DNA of 64,000 bases. Source: Oscillospiraceae bacterium. Its GTDB lineage: Bacteria; Bacillota; Clostridia; Oscillospirales; Acutalibacteraceae. Below the pieces are notes generated by a model. It did no database searches. It was not told the origin of the DNA and was given only the letters and a program-made list of their open reading frames with translations. Shown one piece after another: positions 8,767-16,565 of the stretch. The translations under genes were made by a program, and so were the position numbers. The stretch lies in the NCBI GenBank assembly GCA_015066465.1, contig SVOI01000005.1, forward strand, positions 1 to 64,000. Direction: 5' to 3'. Each line of letters opens with the position of its first letter. The first letter of the stretch is position 1.

Positions 8767-9414
8767 ATGAAAGAATATAAATATTACATTTTTGATTTTG
8801 ATGGAACATTAGTTGATTCTTCGGAGGGCATTTATAATTCTATTATTTTCGCTTTAAAAGAATTTGGCATTGAAGAAAATGACAGAGAAAAGCTTCGTTA
8901 TTTTATAGGCCCTCCGCTTTTTGAAGCCTTCAAGCATATTTACAAAGTAAACGACGACGATGCAAACTGGCTTGTGGCAAAATACAGAGAGCGCTATAAA
9001 GTAAAAGGCTGTGCTGAATCCATTGTTTATGATGGTATACCTGAAATGCTTAAAGCATTAAAAGAAAAGGGCAAAAAAATTGCTATTGCATCATCAAAGC
9101 CGAAGCAATTTGTTGATGAAATCTCAAAACATCTTGGAATTTTTGATTATTACGATTATGTTTCTGCTGAGAGTTTTGATAAAACACATTCAAGCAAAGA
9201 AGATTTAATAAACAATGTTTTAGAGCATTTCGGCAATCCGCCAAAAGAAGATTGCTTAATGATTGGCGATAGATTTTACGATATAGATGGTGCAAAAGCC
9301 ACAGAGCTTGACTCTGCCGGTGCACTTTTCGGTTTAGGCGAAGTTGAAGAATTAACCAAAGCTGGTGCGACGTATTTATTGAATGACCCGATGGAGTTAG
9401 CGGAGTTTGACTAA
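8767..9414 (+). CDS. HAD-superfamily phosphatase, phosphoglycolate phosphatase-like
   Basis: 215-residue cytoplasmic HAD hydrolase with a helical cap of the PGP/beta-phosphoglucomutase type. Motif I is IFDFDGTLVD with Asp10 as the likely nucleophile and Asp12 as acid/base; motif II is the Ser in IASSKP near residue 109 with Lys111 as motif III; motif IV is MIGDRFYDIDG near 165-175. Substrate cannot be read from sequence; phosphoglycolate or another small sugar phosphate is likely. I use ATG 8767, with GCGGTG 7 bases upstream, rather than the GTG at 8758 that is itself part of this ribosome binding site. Single gene, ending exactly at a palindromic element whose first bases are the stop codon. 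Confidence 0.9.
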   Translation: MKEYKYYIFDFDGTLVDSSEGIYNSIIFALKEFGIEENDREKLRYFIGPPLFEAFKHIYKVNDDDANWLVAKYRERYKVKGCAESIVYDGIPEMLKALKEKGKKIAIASSKPKQFVDEISKHLGIFDYYDYVSAESFDKTHSSKEDLINNVLEHFGNPPKEDCLMIGDRFYDIDGAKATELDSAGALFGLGEVEELTKAGATYLLNDPMELAEFD

Positions 9415-9622
9415 TTCGGAATTCGGAATGCGTAATTCGTAATTATCGGAAACACTTCGCGTTTGATTATAATTATAACAGAATAAAATATAGTTTATCC
9501 TATCATTTAAAGCTGGTTTTAACATCAACTAAAAATGATAGGATAAATTCATTTCTAAATAATATTTAATTATAATAGCGTCGCAGACCCTTTAATTCCG
9601 AATTACGCATTACGAATTAATT
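9412..9622. repeat. 211-bp palindromic element filling the gap between two convergent stop codons
   Basis: The left arm starts with the HAD stop codon and runs TAATTCGGAATTCGG and on to about 9444. The right arm (9594-9622) ends across the stop codon of the small Cys-rich gene. The reversed left arm and the right arm share a 21-base stretch (from CGAATTACGCATT) with two differences. In the centre is a perfect 15-bp stem (9494-9508 with 9533-9547) built on CCTATCATTT. No open frame is present. Arms of the same words occur at 20461-20495 and the central stem recurs at 20413 and 63394. Confidence 0.75.
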
Positions 9623-9763
9623 ACAATTGCAATTCTTTGAGTTACAAGTTTTAGAATGTGGGCACCCGATGCACTTTTCACCACGTTTTTTGGCTTTTAT
9701 CACATAGCCAAGAGCCGCACCTAATACCACTACAAGAACTGCTATAATGATAAAGTTTTCCAT
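9617..9763 (-). CDS. FeoB-associated Cys-rich small membrane protein (48 aa)
   Basis: A 48-residue protein too short for most gene callers. It starts MENFIIIAVLVVVLGAALGY, a single transmembrane helix, then a basic AKKRGEK segment and a Cys-rich tail (CIGCPHSKTCNSKNCNCN, five cysteines). This is the shape of the small FeoB-associated family found after feoB in Firmicutes, probably helping ferrous iron transport at the membrane. AAGGAG stands 6 bases before the ATG, and the gene begins 24 bases after feoB ends. Its last codon and stop lie inside the right arm of the palindromic element (AAT TAA reading into TTCGTAATG), so the element defines the C terminus. Confidence 0.85.
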   Translation of the reverse strand: MENFIIIAVLVVVLGAALGYVIKAKKRGEKCIGCPHSKTCNSKNCNCN

Positions 9764-9787
9764 ATTTTACTCCTTAAATAAACTAAA

Positions 9788-11794
9788 TTATTTTGTAGCT
9801 TTTTCTTTAGCCTTTAAAGAATACTGAACTTCAATTCTCTTGTTTGCTCTGATAATAAGAACAACAAGAACCGCAACAAATGCTAATACTGCAATTAAGC
9901 CACCTAAGAAGCCTCTGCCAACTGCACCAGTTGTAATAAGTGTACCAATCTGGTAAACAAGGAAACCGACTGTAAAGCCCGTGCCTAACTGAAGTGCAAT
10001 ACCACCCCAGAACCATTTTTTACTTTTCATTTCTGCACTCATAGCACCAAGTGCCGCAAAGCAAGGTGGCGTATAAAGATTAAACATAAGGTAAGCTAAA
10101 GCTGCTGAAGCTGTAAGACCCATTGTTGCGGCAACCTCTGAAGCACCGCCTTCTAAAACGAGTTCATCAACGTTTATGAAGTTTGTAATACTGAAGCACA
10201 CAGCAAGAGTACCAACAACGTTTTCTTTTGCAATAAAGCCTGTAACAGCCGCTGCTGCTAATTGCCATGAAAGAACACCCACAACAGGAATAAGAACATA
10301 AGCAAATGGTGAAGCAATAGATGCTAAAATCGAAGTATCTGCAGTTTCTGCAATTTGAAATTTCCATGTGAATGTCTGCATAAGTTGTACTACCGTGTTA
10401 CAAACAAGAATAACTGTAGCCGCTTTGACAACATAAGCCCAACCACGACTGCACATTGATTTGAATGCTCTTACAAGGCTTGGAACTTTATATTCAGGAA
10501 GCTCGATAATAAAGAAAGATTTTCTTACTTTATAACCTGCAACCTTATTAACAAGTAATGCACCAAGGAAAATAAGTACGATACCAGCGAAATACATAAC
10601 AGGACCAACCCATTTTGCATCACCGAAAAATACACCTGAGAAAAGTGCAATAACAGGAAGCTTTGCACCGCATGGCATAAATGGTGCGAGCATAGCAGTC
10701 GCTCTGCGCTCACGCTCGTTACGGATTGTTCTACAAGCCATAACACCAGGAACTGCACAACCAGTTGTAATTACGAATGGGATAATAGATTTACCAGAAA
10801 GACCAACCTTTTTGAAAATCGGGTCTAAAACTACTGATGCACGAGCCATATAACCACAGTCTTCAAGAAGTGCTATAAGGAAATACATTACCATAACAAG
10901 TGGTAAGAAACCGATAACCGCAATTACACCGCCGATAACACCATCAACTAAAAGAGCTGAAAGTAATGGGTTTGCATTCGCCACCATATCACTTACTATT
11001 GCTTGACCATTTTCAAGTAACCCAACCAAAAAATCTGCAATCCAAACACCAGGGCCATATTGTGAAATCCAGAGAACCAAGAACATCACAACTGCAAATA
11101 TAGGAAGACCAACCCACTTATTAGTGATAATTGCATCTATTTTATCTTGTGAGTTTCTGTCTTTAGTAAAAAACTTACGCGTTTCAACTTCTTTTACTAT
11201 TAATTTTACAAACTGAAAACGCTTTTTATCTGCTTCTTTTACTTGTGCTTTACTTGTTAAATCAACATTACCCTGAACGTAAGGTGCAAACTGACCTTTA
11301 CCAATAACTTCAACAGCAGATAAAACAACTTTTCCCAAGCCATCTGCCGAAGTTGAAATTGTTTCTATAACAGGACAGTTTAATTTTTTTGCTAAAAGTT
11401 CTGTATTTATTGAGTTTTGTTTTTTCTTATTTAAATCACTTTTATTAAGAGCTACAACAACAGGAATATTGAGTTCAAGAAGCTGAGTGGTAAAGAAAAG
11501 GCTACGGCTTAAATTTGTTGCATCAACTATATTTATAATTGCATCTGGTTTTTCATTAATGATAAAATCTCTCGTTACAGTCTCTTCACTTGTAAAAGGT
11601 GACATTGAATAAGCACCTGGAAGATCCACAAGAATAAGTTCATCATTACCGGTATAAAAACTTCTTTTTATACTATGTTCTTTCTTTTCAACTGTAACAC
11701 CTGCCCAGTTACCAACCTTTTCGTTAGCACCAGTAAGCGCATTATACATTGTTGTTTTACCGCTATTCGGATTACCTGCCAAAGCAATTCGCAT
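9788..11794 (-). CDS. feoB: Ferrous iron transporter FeoB
   Basis: 668-residue inner-membrane Fe(II) transporter. The N-terminal G domain shows G1 GNPNSGKT (residues 7-14), G3 DLPGAYS and G4 NKSD near 118. A short helical spacer (about 160-225) leads to the membrane domain with the two Gate regions; conserved cysteines sit in DCGYMARAS, TGCAVPG and PCGAKLPV. Length is within the usual range. The C terminus is basic (RANKRIEV...KEKATK). GGAGCG lies about 5 bases before the ATG. It follows feoA by about 50 bases, a gap that holds one copy of the palindromic operator candidate, and precedes the small Cys-rich gene. Confidence 0.97.
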   Translation of the reverse strand: MRIALAGNPNSGKTTMYNALTGANEKVGNWAGVTVEKKEHSIKRSFYTGNDELILVDLPGAYSMSPFTSEETVTRDFIINEKPDAIINIVDATNLSRSLFFTTQLLELNIPVVVALNKSDLNKKKQNSINTELLAKKLNCPVIETISTSADGLGKVVLSAVEVIGKGQFAPYVQGNVDLTSKAQVKEADKKRFQFVKLIVKEVETRKFFTKDRNSQDKIDAIITNKWVGLPIFAVVMFLVLWISQYGPGVWIADFLVGLLENGQAIVSDMVANANPLLSALLVDGVIGGVIAVIGFLPLVMVMYFLIALLEDCGYMARASVVLDPIFKKVGLSGKSIIPFVITTGCAVPGVMACRTIRNERERRATAMLAPFMPCGAKLPVIALFSGVFFGDAKWVGPVMYFAGIVLIFLGALLVNKVAGYKVRKSFFIIELPEYKVPSLVRAFKSMCSRGWAYVVKAATVILVCNTVVQLMQTFTWKFQIAETADTSILASIASPFAYVLIPVVGVLSWQLAAAAVTGFIAKENVVGTLAVCFSITNFINVDELVLEGGASEVAATMGLTASAALAYLMFNLYTPPCFAALGAMSAEMKSKKWFWGGIALQLGTGFTVGFLVYQIGTLITTGAVGRGFLGGLIAVLAFVAVLVVLIIRANKRIEVQYSLKAKEKATK

Positions 11795-11811
11795 AAACTC
11801 GCTCCTATCAC

Positions 11812-11828
11812 AGTTAGCATTCGCTAAC
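11812..11828. promoter_or_regulatory. Palindromic operator candidate between feoA and feoB
   Basis: AGTTAGC-N4-GCTAAC palindrome at 11812-11828 in the short feoA-feoB gap. The same half-sites occur twice more before feoA. Probably bound by the DtxR-type regulator encoded at 12304; an internal promoter for feoB alone is not evident. Confidence 0.6.
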
Positions 11829-11845
11829 CAAATATTAAAATAAAA

Positions 11846-12058
11846 TCAGACTGTAATAGCCTCTGCCAATGGTTTATCTATATTATATCTACCGTCTTTA
11901 ATAGCGACTATTAAGCCACCCTTTAAACGAGAAATTACTGTAATAGGTTCACCACTATAACAACCTAAAGTAAAGAGAAATGCGTCAATTTCGTCGTCAT
12001 TAGTATTAATTTCTTTAACTAAATATTCTTTGCCGATTTCTGCACCAAATAAATTCAT
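11846..12058 (-). CDS. feoA: FeoA, small SH3-like ferrous iron transport protein
   Basis: 70-residue cytoplasmic SH3-fold protein that works with FeoB. The sequence has the family's short beta-rich pattern, with GCYSGEPITVISRLKGGLIV near the middle and the closing RYNIDKPLAEAITV, where Leu-Ala-Glu-Ala is the usual end. I choose ATG 12058 (MNLFGAEIG) because AAAGGGCG stands 5 bases upstream; the frame-upstream ATG at 12079 lies before that site. Promoter and two operator copies lie immediately upstream. Confidence 0.92.
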   Translation of the reverse strand: MNLFGAEIGKEYLVKEINTNDDEIDAFLFTLGCYSGEPITVISRLKGGLIVAIKDGRYNIDKPLAEAITV

Positions 12059-12080
12059 AAAAACGCCCTTTCTCAACACA

Positions 12081-12098
12081 AGTTAGCAGTAACTAACT
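12081..12098. promoter_or_regulatory. Operator candidate, feoA-proximal copy
   Basis: AGTTAGC AGTA ACTAACT, an 18-base palindrome in the feoA leader, 34 bases from the copy at 12115. One half-site base differs from the other two copies. Confidence 0.6.
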
Positions 12099-12114
12099 CT
12101 AACTTTTAAAACAC

Positions 12115-12132
12115 AGTTAGCCTTCGCTAACT
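12115..12132. promoter_or_regulatory. Operator candidate at the feoA transcription start
   Basis: AGTTAGC CTTC GCTAACT, a perfect 7+7 palindrome with a 4-base centre. It begins 8 bases after the -10 hexamer of the feoA promoter on the minus strand, so a bound repressor would block initiation. The half-sites resemble DtxR/IdeR boxes, which also centre on TTAG...CTAA. Confidence 0.7.
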
Positions 12133-12140
12133 ACATCTAC

Positions 12141-12169
12141 ATTGTATCAGTTTTGTTAATATTTGTCAA
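12141..12169 (-). promoter_or_regulatory. feoAB promoter
   Basis: TTGACA (12169-12164), 17 bases, TACAAT (12146-12141) on the minus strand: a near-perfect housekeeping promoter. The start point would fall in the operator at 12115-12132. Confidence 0.85.
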
Positions 12170-12238
12170 TAGAATTCTTGTGACAATTTTAACAAATCCA
12201 CATTTTTGTCAATATGCTCAATTACTATTTTTATTTTC

Positions 12239-12267
12239 TTGATTTTTTTTGGTGAATATGTTATTCT
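12239..12267 (+). promoter_or_regulatory. Promoter of the DtxR-type regulator
   Basis: TTGATT (12239-12244), 17 bases, TATTCT (12262-12267) on the + strand. Transcription would start near 12274, downstream of the ATG at 12268, which supports the start at 12304. Confidence 0.6.
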
Positions 12268-12303
12268 ATGCAAAGAGATATAATAACAAAAAGGGGTGAA
12301 ACT

Positions 12304-12660
12304 ATGGCTTTAAAAGAATCAGGTGAAATGTATCTTGAAACGATTTACGTTTTAAATAAGAAAAGTGACTCTGTTCGCTCTATTGACGTTTGTGAATATA
12401 TGGGTTACTCAAAGCCAAGCGTTTCACGAGCAGTTAACCTTTTAAAAACAAATGGTTTTATAAACGTAAGCAAAGAAGGTTACTTAACACTTACAAAAAG
12501 TGGCGAAGAAACTGCTAAAAAGCTTTTTGAACGTCACACTATAATTTCAGAATTTTTAATGTCTTTAGGTGTCGACGAAGAAACCGCAACAGAAGATGCT
12601 TGCAGAATTGAGCACGTTATAAGTGACGCTTCTTTTGAAGCGATAAAAAACCGAGTGTAA
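12304..12660 (+). CDS. DtxR/MntR-family metal-dependent repressor, iron-type ligands
   Basis: 118-residue transcriptional regulator with an N-terminal winged helix (residues about 5-65) and a dimerisation/metal domain, but no SH3-like third domain. Aligning by eye to DtxR, the primary-site residues Met10, Cys102, Glu105 and His106 correspond to Met9 (GEMYLETIY), Cys100, Glu103 and His104 (DACRIEHVISD). MntR proteins have Asp at the Met position, so this one fits iron sensing. His78 is kept, while the following Glu of the ancillary site is Ser. ATG 12304 has AGGGGTG 6 bases upstream; the frame-upstream ATG at 12268 lies before the transcript start. It is divergent from feoAB and presumably represses it through the AGTTAGC palindromes when iron is plentiful. 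Confidence 0.88.
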   Translation: MALKESGEMYLETIYVLNKKSDSVRSIDVCEYMGYSKPSVSRAVNLLKTNGFINVSKEGYLTLTKSGEETAKKLFERHTIISEFLMSLGVDEETATEDACRIEHVISDASFEAIKNRV

Positions 12661-12675
12661 AACACTCGGTTTTTT
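12645..12675. terminator. Bidirectional terminator between the regulator and the DUF554 gene
   Basis: A 14-bp stem (AAAAAACCGAGTGT with its complement) with an AAA loop and T-runs on both strands. The regulator's stop codon lies inside the hairpin. Confidence 0.9.
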
Positions 12676-12683
12676 AATTTTAA

Positions 12684-13394
12684 TTAAAATCCAATGAACT
12701 CAAATAATAAGCAAAATACTGGCACAAAAAGGAGTCCCGGCAACAAATTTGCAACCTTAATTTTTGTTACACCTATAAGATTAAGTCCTAAGGCGGTAAT
12801 CATAACTGAACCTGCACATATAAGCTCAGCAACTGCAAAATCGCTTAAGAATGAGCCGAGCACTATTGAGAGTGCAACCAATGCCCCTTGAAAAAATAAA
12901 ACGAAACCCGAAGCACACATTACACCAAAACCTAAAGATGATGCCAACATACTTGATGAAATTAAATCAAGAACAGATTTTGTGTAAAGCATCTGATTAT
13001 CGCCCGAAATACCAGCATTCATAGAGCCGACAATTGTCATAGCGCCGACACAGAAAAGTAAAGAAGCAGTAACAAACCCTTGTGAAAACGTATTTTCTTG
13101 TGCATTACTTTTCTTTGCTAATTTATTACCTAAACTTTCGAGTCGTTTATCAATATCAATTAAAGTACCAACAATTGTACCAAAAACCATAGAGAGAATC
13201 ATAACAAGTTGATTCTGTCCCTTAATAATACCAGTAATGCCAATAGCAATAGTACAAAGACCAATTGCAGTCATAACCGCTTTGTTAAGTCTTTCGGGGA
13301 TTCCTTTTTTCAAAAGAAGTCCTACACCGCTACCAATAAGCACAGTAATTGTATTAACTATAACACCACTGAAGGATGTTAAAATCTCATTCAC
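12684..13394 (-). CDS. DUF554 family membrane protein
   Basis: 236-residue polytopic membrane protein of the DUF554 (YdfK-like) family with about six to seven hydrophobic segments. Recognisable pieces are VNTITVLIGSGVGLLLKKGI at the N terminus, VFGTIVGTLIDIDKRLE near residue 75 and GSMNAGISGD near 125. Function is unknown; transport has been suggested for the family but not established. The start is a GTG at 13394 with GGAAG about 8 bases upstream. It overlaps the pseudouridine synthase gene by 8 bases and is the last gene of the hflX operon. Confidence 0.85.
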   Translation of the reverse strand: MNEILTSFSGVIVNTITVLIGSGVGLLLKKGIPERLNKAVMTAIGLCTIAIGITGIIKGQNQLVMILSMVFGTIVGTLIDIDKRLESLGNKLAKKSNAQENTFSQGFVTASLLFCVGAMTIVGSMNAGISGDNQMLYTKSVLDLISSSMLASSLGFGVMCASGFVLFFQGALVALSIVLGSFLSDFAVAELICAGSVMITALGLNLIGVTKIKVANLLPGLLFVPVFCLLFEFIGF

Positions 13395-14043
13395 CTAAAT
13401 CACTTCCAAATAAATTCCACGGATACTCTATTTTAGTAGGATATTCTGTAAAAGTCAATATTTCTTCTGTTACAGGGTGACAAAAACTTATTGAATGAGA
13501 AAACAAAGCGATATCACTTTCTCTGTCTTTACTACCATATTTAATATCGCCACAAAGTGGTGTTTTTCGTGATGAAAACTGCACTCTTATCTGGTGAGTT
13601 CTGCCTGTATGTAACTTAACTTTTACTAAAGATTTATTATTGTTTTCATTTAAAACTACGTATTCCAAAGATGCTTCTTTAACACCTTTTCTCATTCTGT
13701 TTACAACGTAAGAACGGTTTTTAGAAGAATCTTTAAAAAGTAAATCTTTATAAATACCTTGCTTTTCTTCTATAACACCATCAACAACTGCAAGGTACGT
13801 TTTCTTAAAAGTGTTCTCTTGTATCTGCTTTGAGATATGAGCGGCACTTTTTTTAGTTTTAGCAAAAACCATTACACCGCCGACGTTTCTGTCGAGACGG
13901 TGTAAAAGATAAACATCTTTTAAGCCTTGTTGATTTTTCAATAAATCGAGAATACCCTTTTCACCATTTTGAGTAGTCTCACTTGGTACACCAACGGGTT
14001 TTACTAAAACTATTACTTCGCTATCTTCAAATAATATTTTCAT
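13387..14043 (-). CDS. RluA-family pseudouridine synthase without S4 domain
   Basis: 218-residue RNA pseudouridine synthase. The catalytic motif HRLDRNVGGVMVFAKT near residue 49 carries the nucleophilic Asp; LHTGRTHQIRVQF near 142 is the second RluA signature, and GDIKYGS follows. The N-terminal S4 RNA-binding domain found in RluC/RluD is absent, as in the short RluA-type members. Target uridine (rRNA or tRNA) cannot be told. It overlaps hflX by 4 bases and the DUF554 gene by 8 bases, so the three are translationally coupled. Confidence 0.92.
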   Translation of the reverse strand: MKILFEDSEVIVLVKPVGVPSETTQNGEKGILDLLKNQQGLKDVYLLHRLDRNVGGVMVFAKTKKSAAHISKQIQENTFKKTYLAVVDGVIEEKQGIYKDLLFKDSSKNRSYVVNRMRKGVKEASLEYVVLNENNNKSLVKVKLHTGRTHQIRVQFSSRKTPLCGDIKYGSKDRESDIALFSHSISFCHPVTEEILTFTEYPTKIEYPWNLFGSDLGE

Positions 14044-15290
14044 TCTTCTAAAATAAATTCCTTATATTTTTCAAGAGTAAACATTTCAACGGTAGCATCC
14101 AAAAGAAGACCGTCTGCAACGTATTCTTCACTATGAATTACGCCCGTTTTTCTTATTTCTGCTGCAGCACCGCCTTTGCTGAAAGGCAAGAGCATTTTTA
14201 CTCTTTTTCTTGTTGGTGGTAACGCTTTTGCTATACGCTCTAACAATTCATCTGTACCTTTACCACTCAAAGCAGAAATTCTTACTGCATTAGAAATAAG
14301 CGGAATATTATCGGGCGACGCAATATCGCTTTTATTTAAAACAGTAATAATAGGCTTATCCTGACAACCAAGTTCAGAAAGAAGTTCATTTGTAACCCTG
14401 AAATGTTCAGCACATTCTTCACTTGATGCATCGCAGATATTTAAAATAACATCGGCATCTACCGCTTCATCAAGAGTCGACTTAAATGCCTCAACCAATT
14501 TATGTGGCAAACGACGAATAAATCCAACAGTATCTATTAAAAGAACTGTGTTGCCGTCAGGGAGTGTAAGTGCCCTTGCGGTAGGGTCGAGAGTAGCAAA
14601 AAGCTTGTTTTCTGCAAGAACACCCGCATCTGTCAACTTATTCATAAGAGTAGATTTACCGGCATTTGTGTAACCAACAAGTGCAACTGTTACAGTCCCC
14701 TCTTTTTTTCGTCTTGCTCTGTAACGACTTCTTCTCTCATCAAGTTCTTTTAAATTTGCTTCTAAAGCAGAAATTCTTCTTCTGATGTGACGGCGGTCTG
14801 TTTCAAGCTTTGTTTCACCAGGACCACGAGTACCAATACCACCACCAAGACGAGAAAGAGCTAAGCCCTTACCCGAAAGGCGTGGTAACGTGTATTTAAG
14901 TTGAGCTAATTCAACCTGTAATTTACCTTCACCACTCAACGCTCTCATAGCGAAAATATCGAGAATTAAAGTAGTTCTGTCAATTACTCTTACGTCAGTT
15001 ATATTTTCAATATTTCTTTGCTGAGAGGGTGAAAGCTCACCGTCAACTATAATTAAATCAGGCTGATTCATTTCACAAAATTCAGAAAGCTCTTCTAACT
15101 TACCTTTACCGATATAAGTAGCAGAATCTGGTGCTTCACGCTTCTGTGTTATTTCACCTATTACCTCTGCACCGGCAGTTTTTGTAAGCTCCGCTAACTC
15201 TAAAAGTGACGAGTCAACATCAAATTCACCCGTATCAACTGACACAAGCACCGCTGTTTCTTGTTTTTGTTCGTTTTCATATAATTCCAT
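14040..15290 (-). CDS. hflX: HflX ribosome-associated GTPase
   Basis: 416-residue cytoplasmic GTPase that binds the 50S subunit and rescues or splits stalled ribosomes. The N-terminal HflX domain includes ATYIGKGKLEEL near residue 65 and the Gly-rich linker SRLGGGIGTRGPGETKLETD near 145. The G domain has G1 GYTNAGKST near 205, G3 DTVGFIRRLPH and G4 NKSD. The C-terminal domain is short. Length is normal. First gene of the hflX-rluA-DUF554 operon, with a promoter about 40-65 bases upstream. Confidence 0.96.
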   Translation of the reverse strand: MELYENEQKQETAVLVSVDTGEFDVDSSLLELAELTKTAGAEVIGEITQKREAPDSATYIGKGKLEELSEFCEMNQPDLIIVDGELSPSQQRNIENITDVRVIDRTTLILDIFAMRALSGEGKLQVELAQLKYTLPRLSGKGLALSRLGGGIGTRGPGETKLETDRRHIRRRISALEANLKELDERRSRYRARRKKEGTVTVALVGYTNAGKSTLMNKLTDAGVLAENKLFATLDPTARALTLPDGNTVLLIDTVGFIRRLPHKLVEAFKSTLDEAVDADVILNICDASSEECAEHFRVTNELLSELGCQDKPIITVLNKSDIASPDNIPLISNAVRISALSGKGTDELLERIAKALPPTRKRVKMLLPFSKGGAAAEIRKTGVIHSEEYVADGLLLDATVEMFTLEKYKEFILEE

Positions 15291-15326
15291 AATTCAAGTA
15301 TTTTCCTTATTTTTTAATAACTATAT

Positions 15327-15355
15327 TATATACCACAAATCAAAGATTCTTGCAA
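15327..15355 (-). promoter_or_regulatory. hflX operon promoter candidate
   Basis: TTGCAA (15355-15350), 17 bases, TATATA (15332-15327) on the minus strand; a shifted TATAAT (15330-15325) with a 19-base spacer is also possible. Confidence 0.5.
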
Positions 15356-15436
15356 CTTTTTTAATATTAGATATTATAGAATAAAATTAATATTCAAACG
15401 ATAAAACAAATCAATAATGGTATTAAAACTTTTTTA

Positions 15437-15465
15437 TTGTTGCTTATAGTGTTTTATGCTATAAT
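15437..15465 (+). promoter_or_regulatory. Promoter of the HD-like gene
   Basis: TTGTTG (15437-15442), 17 bases, TATAAT (15460-15465), about 37 bases before the start codon at 15502. Confidence 0.6.
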
Positions 15466-15501
15466 AAATTTTGTAAACTTTAATTTTGTCGAGGTATAAC
15501 T

Positions 15502-16038
15502 ATGTTTAATGAAACTGCATTACTTGAATTTATTAGACCATATTACATAGATAAAGATATTATGCATAATATGTGGCATATAGAATTAGTACAAAAAATG
15601 GTAGACAGAATACTTTCCGATTCTAATTATACTGTTGATGAAGAATGTTTGAAATTAGCAACATACTTTCATGGTTTCATATATATGGACGAAGAAAAAA
15701 TCAAGCAATGGATGATTGCGCAGAATTATAATGAAGAAATGATTTCTAAGACAATACAAATAGCATGGGAGTCTCAAAGAAGTGAAATACCTGAGACTAT
15801 TGAAGGAAAAATTTTGCACGATGCTCATGTATTAGAAGGCGGAAAAACATATGTAATAGTTAAAACTCTGATTACCGGTTCTGTCAGAGGGCAATCATTA
15901 ATTGAGACTTTAGATTTTATGGAAAAGAATGTTTTAAACCAAAACAAATGTTTTTTACCTGAAACAATTCCCTTATGTGATGAAATGAACCAATACACAA
16001 ATAATTTCTTTAAAGATTTAAAAGATGGAATAAAATAA
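15502..16038 (+). CDS. HD-superfamily-like protein with altered metal motif
   Basis: 178-residue soluble protein whose layout follows HD phosphohydrolases: an N-terminal His (HNMWHIELVQKMVDRIL), a central LATYFHGFIY where the family has the paired His-Asp, and LHDAHVLEG where the family has an Asp-Ala-Asp. Here the central Asp is replaced by Gly (FHG), so normal metal binding and phosphohydrolase activity are doubtful. Substrate is unknown. GAGG stands about 8 bases before the ATG. Single gene with its own promoter and terminator, facing the accessory block on the other strand. Confidence 0.7.
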   Translation: MFNETALLEFIRPYYIDKDIMHNMWHIELVQKMVDRILSDSNYTVDEECLKLATYFHGFIYMDEEKIKQWMIAQNYNEEMISKTIQIAWESQRSEIPETIEGKILHDAHVLEGGKTYVIVKTLITGSVRGQSLIETLDFMEKNVLNQNKCFLPETIPLCDEMNQYTNNFFKDLKDGIK

Positions 16039-16043
16039 AAAGT

Positions 16044-16076
16044 AAAGGGCAGATAAAATCTGCCCTTTAGTTTTTT
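16044..16076. terminator. Bidirectional terminator, HD-like gene and accessory operon
   Basis: Stem AAAGGGCAGAT / ATCTGCCCTTT (11 bp) with an AAA loop, then AGTTTTTT; an A-run on the left serves the minus-strand operon ending at 16090. Confidence 0.9.
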
Positions 16077-16089
16077 ATAGAAGATATAT

Positions 16090-16548
16090 CTACCCAATCA
16101 AATCTTTCCTATTTTCTTTTATCCACTCAATCATAGTTTTCGCTCTACTTTCGAGATTTGGTAAATTATTAAAATCAAAATATTGAAGTTTAAGACTTTC
16201 GCCATCTGTAATTTTCAATTCACCACTGACATTTTCAGCAAGATATAAAGAAACGACTGAATATAACATATCACCATTAGGGTATACAAAATAAAAGTCT
16301 TTTCCTGATAACACAGTAATTAGTGTCATCTTTTCAGCATTAAGTCCTGTTTCTTCTTTTAATTCACGAAAAGCAGTTTCTTCTAAACATTCACCAAGCT
16401 CTAACCCACCACCAGGGATACCCCAGGTTTCTGTATCGGAACGAAGATTTAAAAGAATTTTACCATCTTTAATTACAAGAACAGTAGCACCAGCAGAAAG
16501 TAATGGTCTGTGTCCTACAATTTTACGAAGCTCGCTTAAATAACTCAT
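16090..16548 (-). CDS. Nudix hydrolase
   Basis: 152-residue Nudix protein. The Nudix box is complete (GGGLELGECLEETAFRELKE, then ETGL) near residues 46-68, with the RExxEE metal ligands present. It hydrolyses a nucleoside diphosphate linked to another group; the substrate cannot be read. Last gene of a minus-strand row of small enzymes. An AAAGGTG ribosome binding site precedes the ATG. Confidence 0.92.
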   Translation of the reverse strand: MSYLSELRKIVGHRPLLSAGATVLVIKDGKILLNLRSDTETWGIPGGGLELGECLEETAFRELKEETGLNAEKMTLITVLSGKDFYFVYPNGDMLYSVVSLYLAENVSGELKITDGESLKLQYFDFNNLPNLESRAKTMIEWIKENRKDLIG

Positions 16549-16565
16549 AATTTTTCACCTTTACT

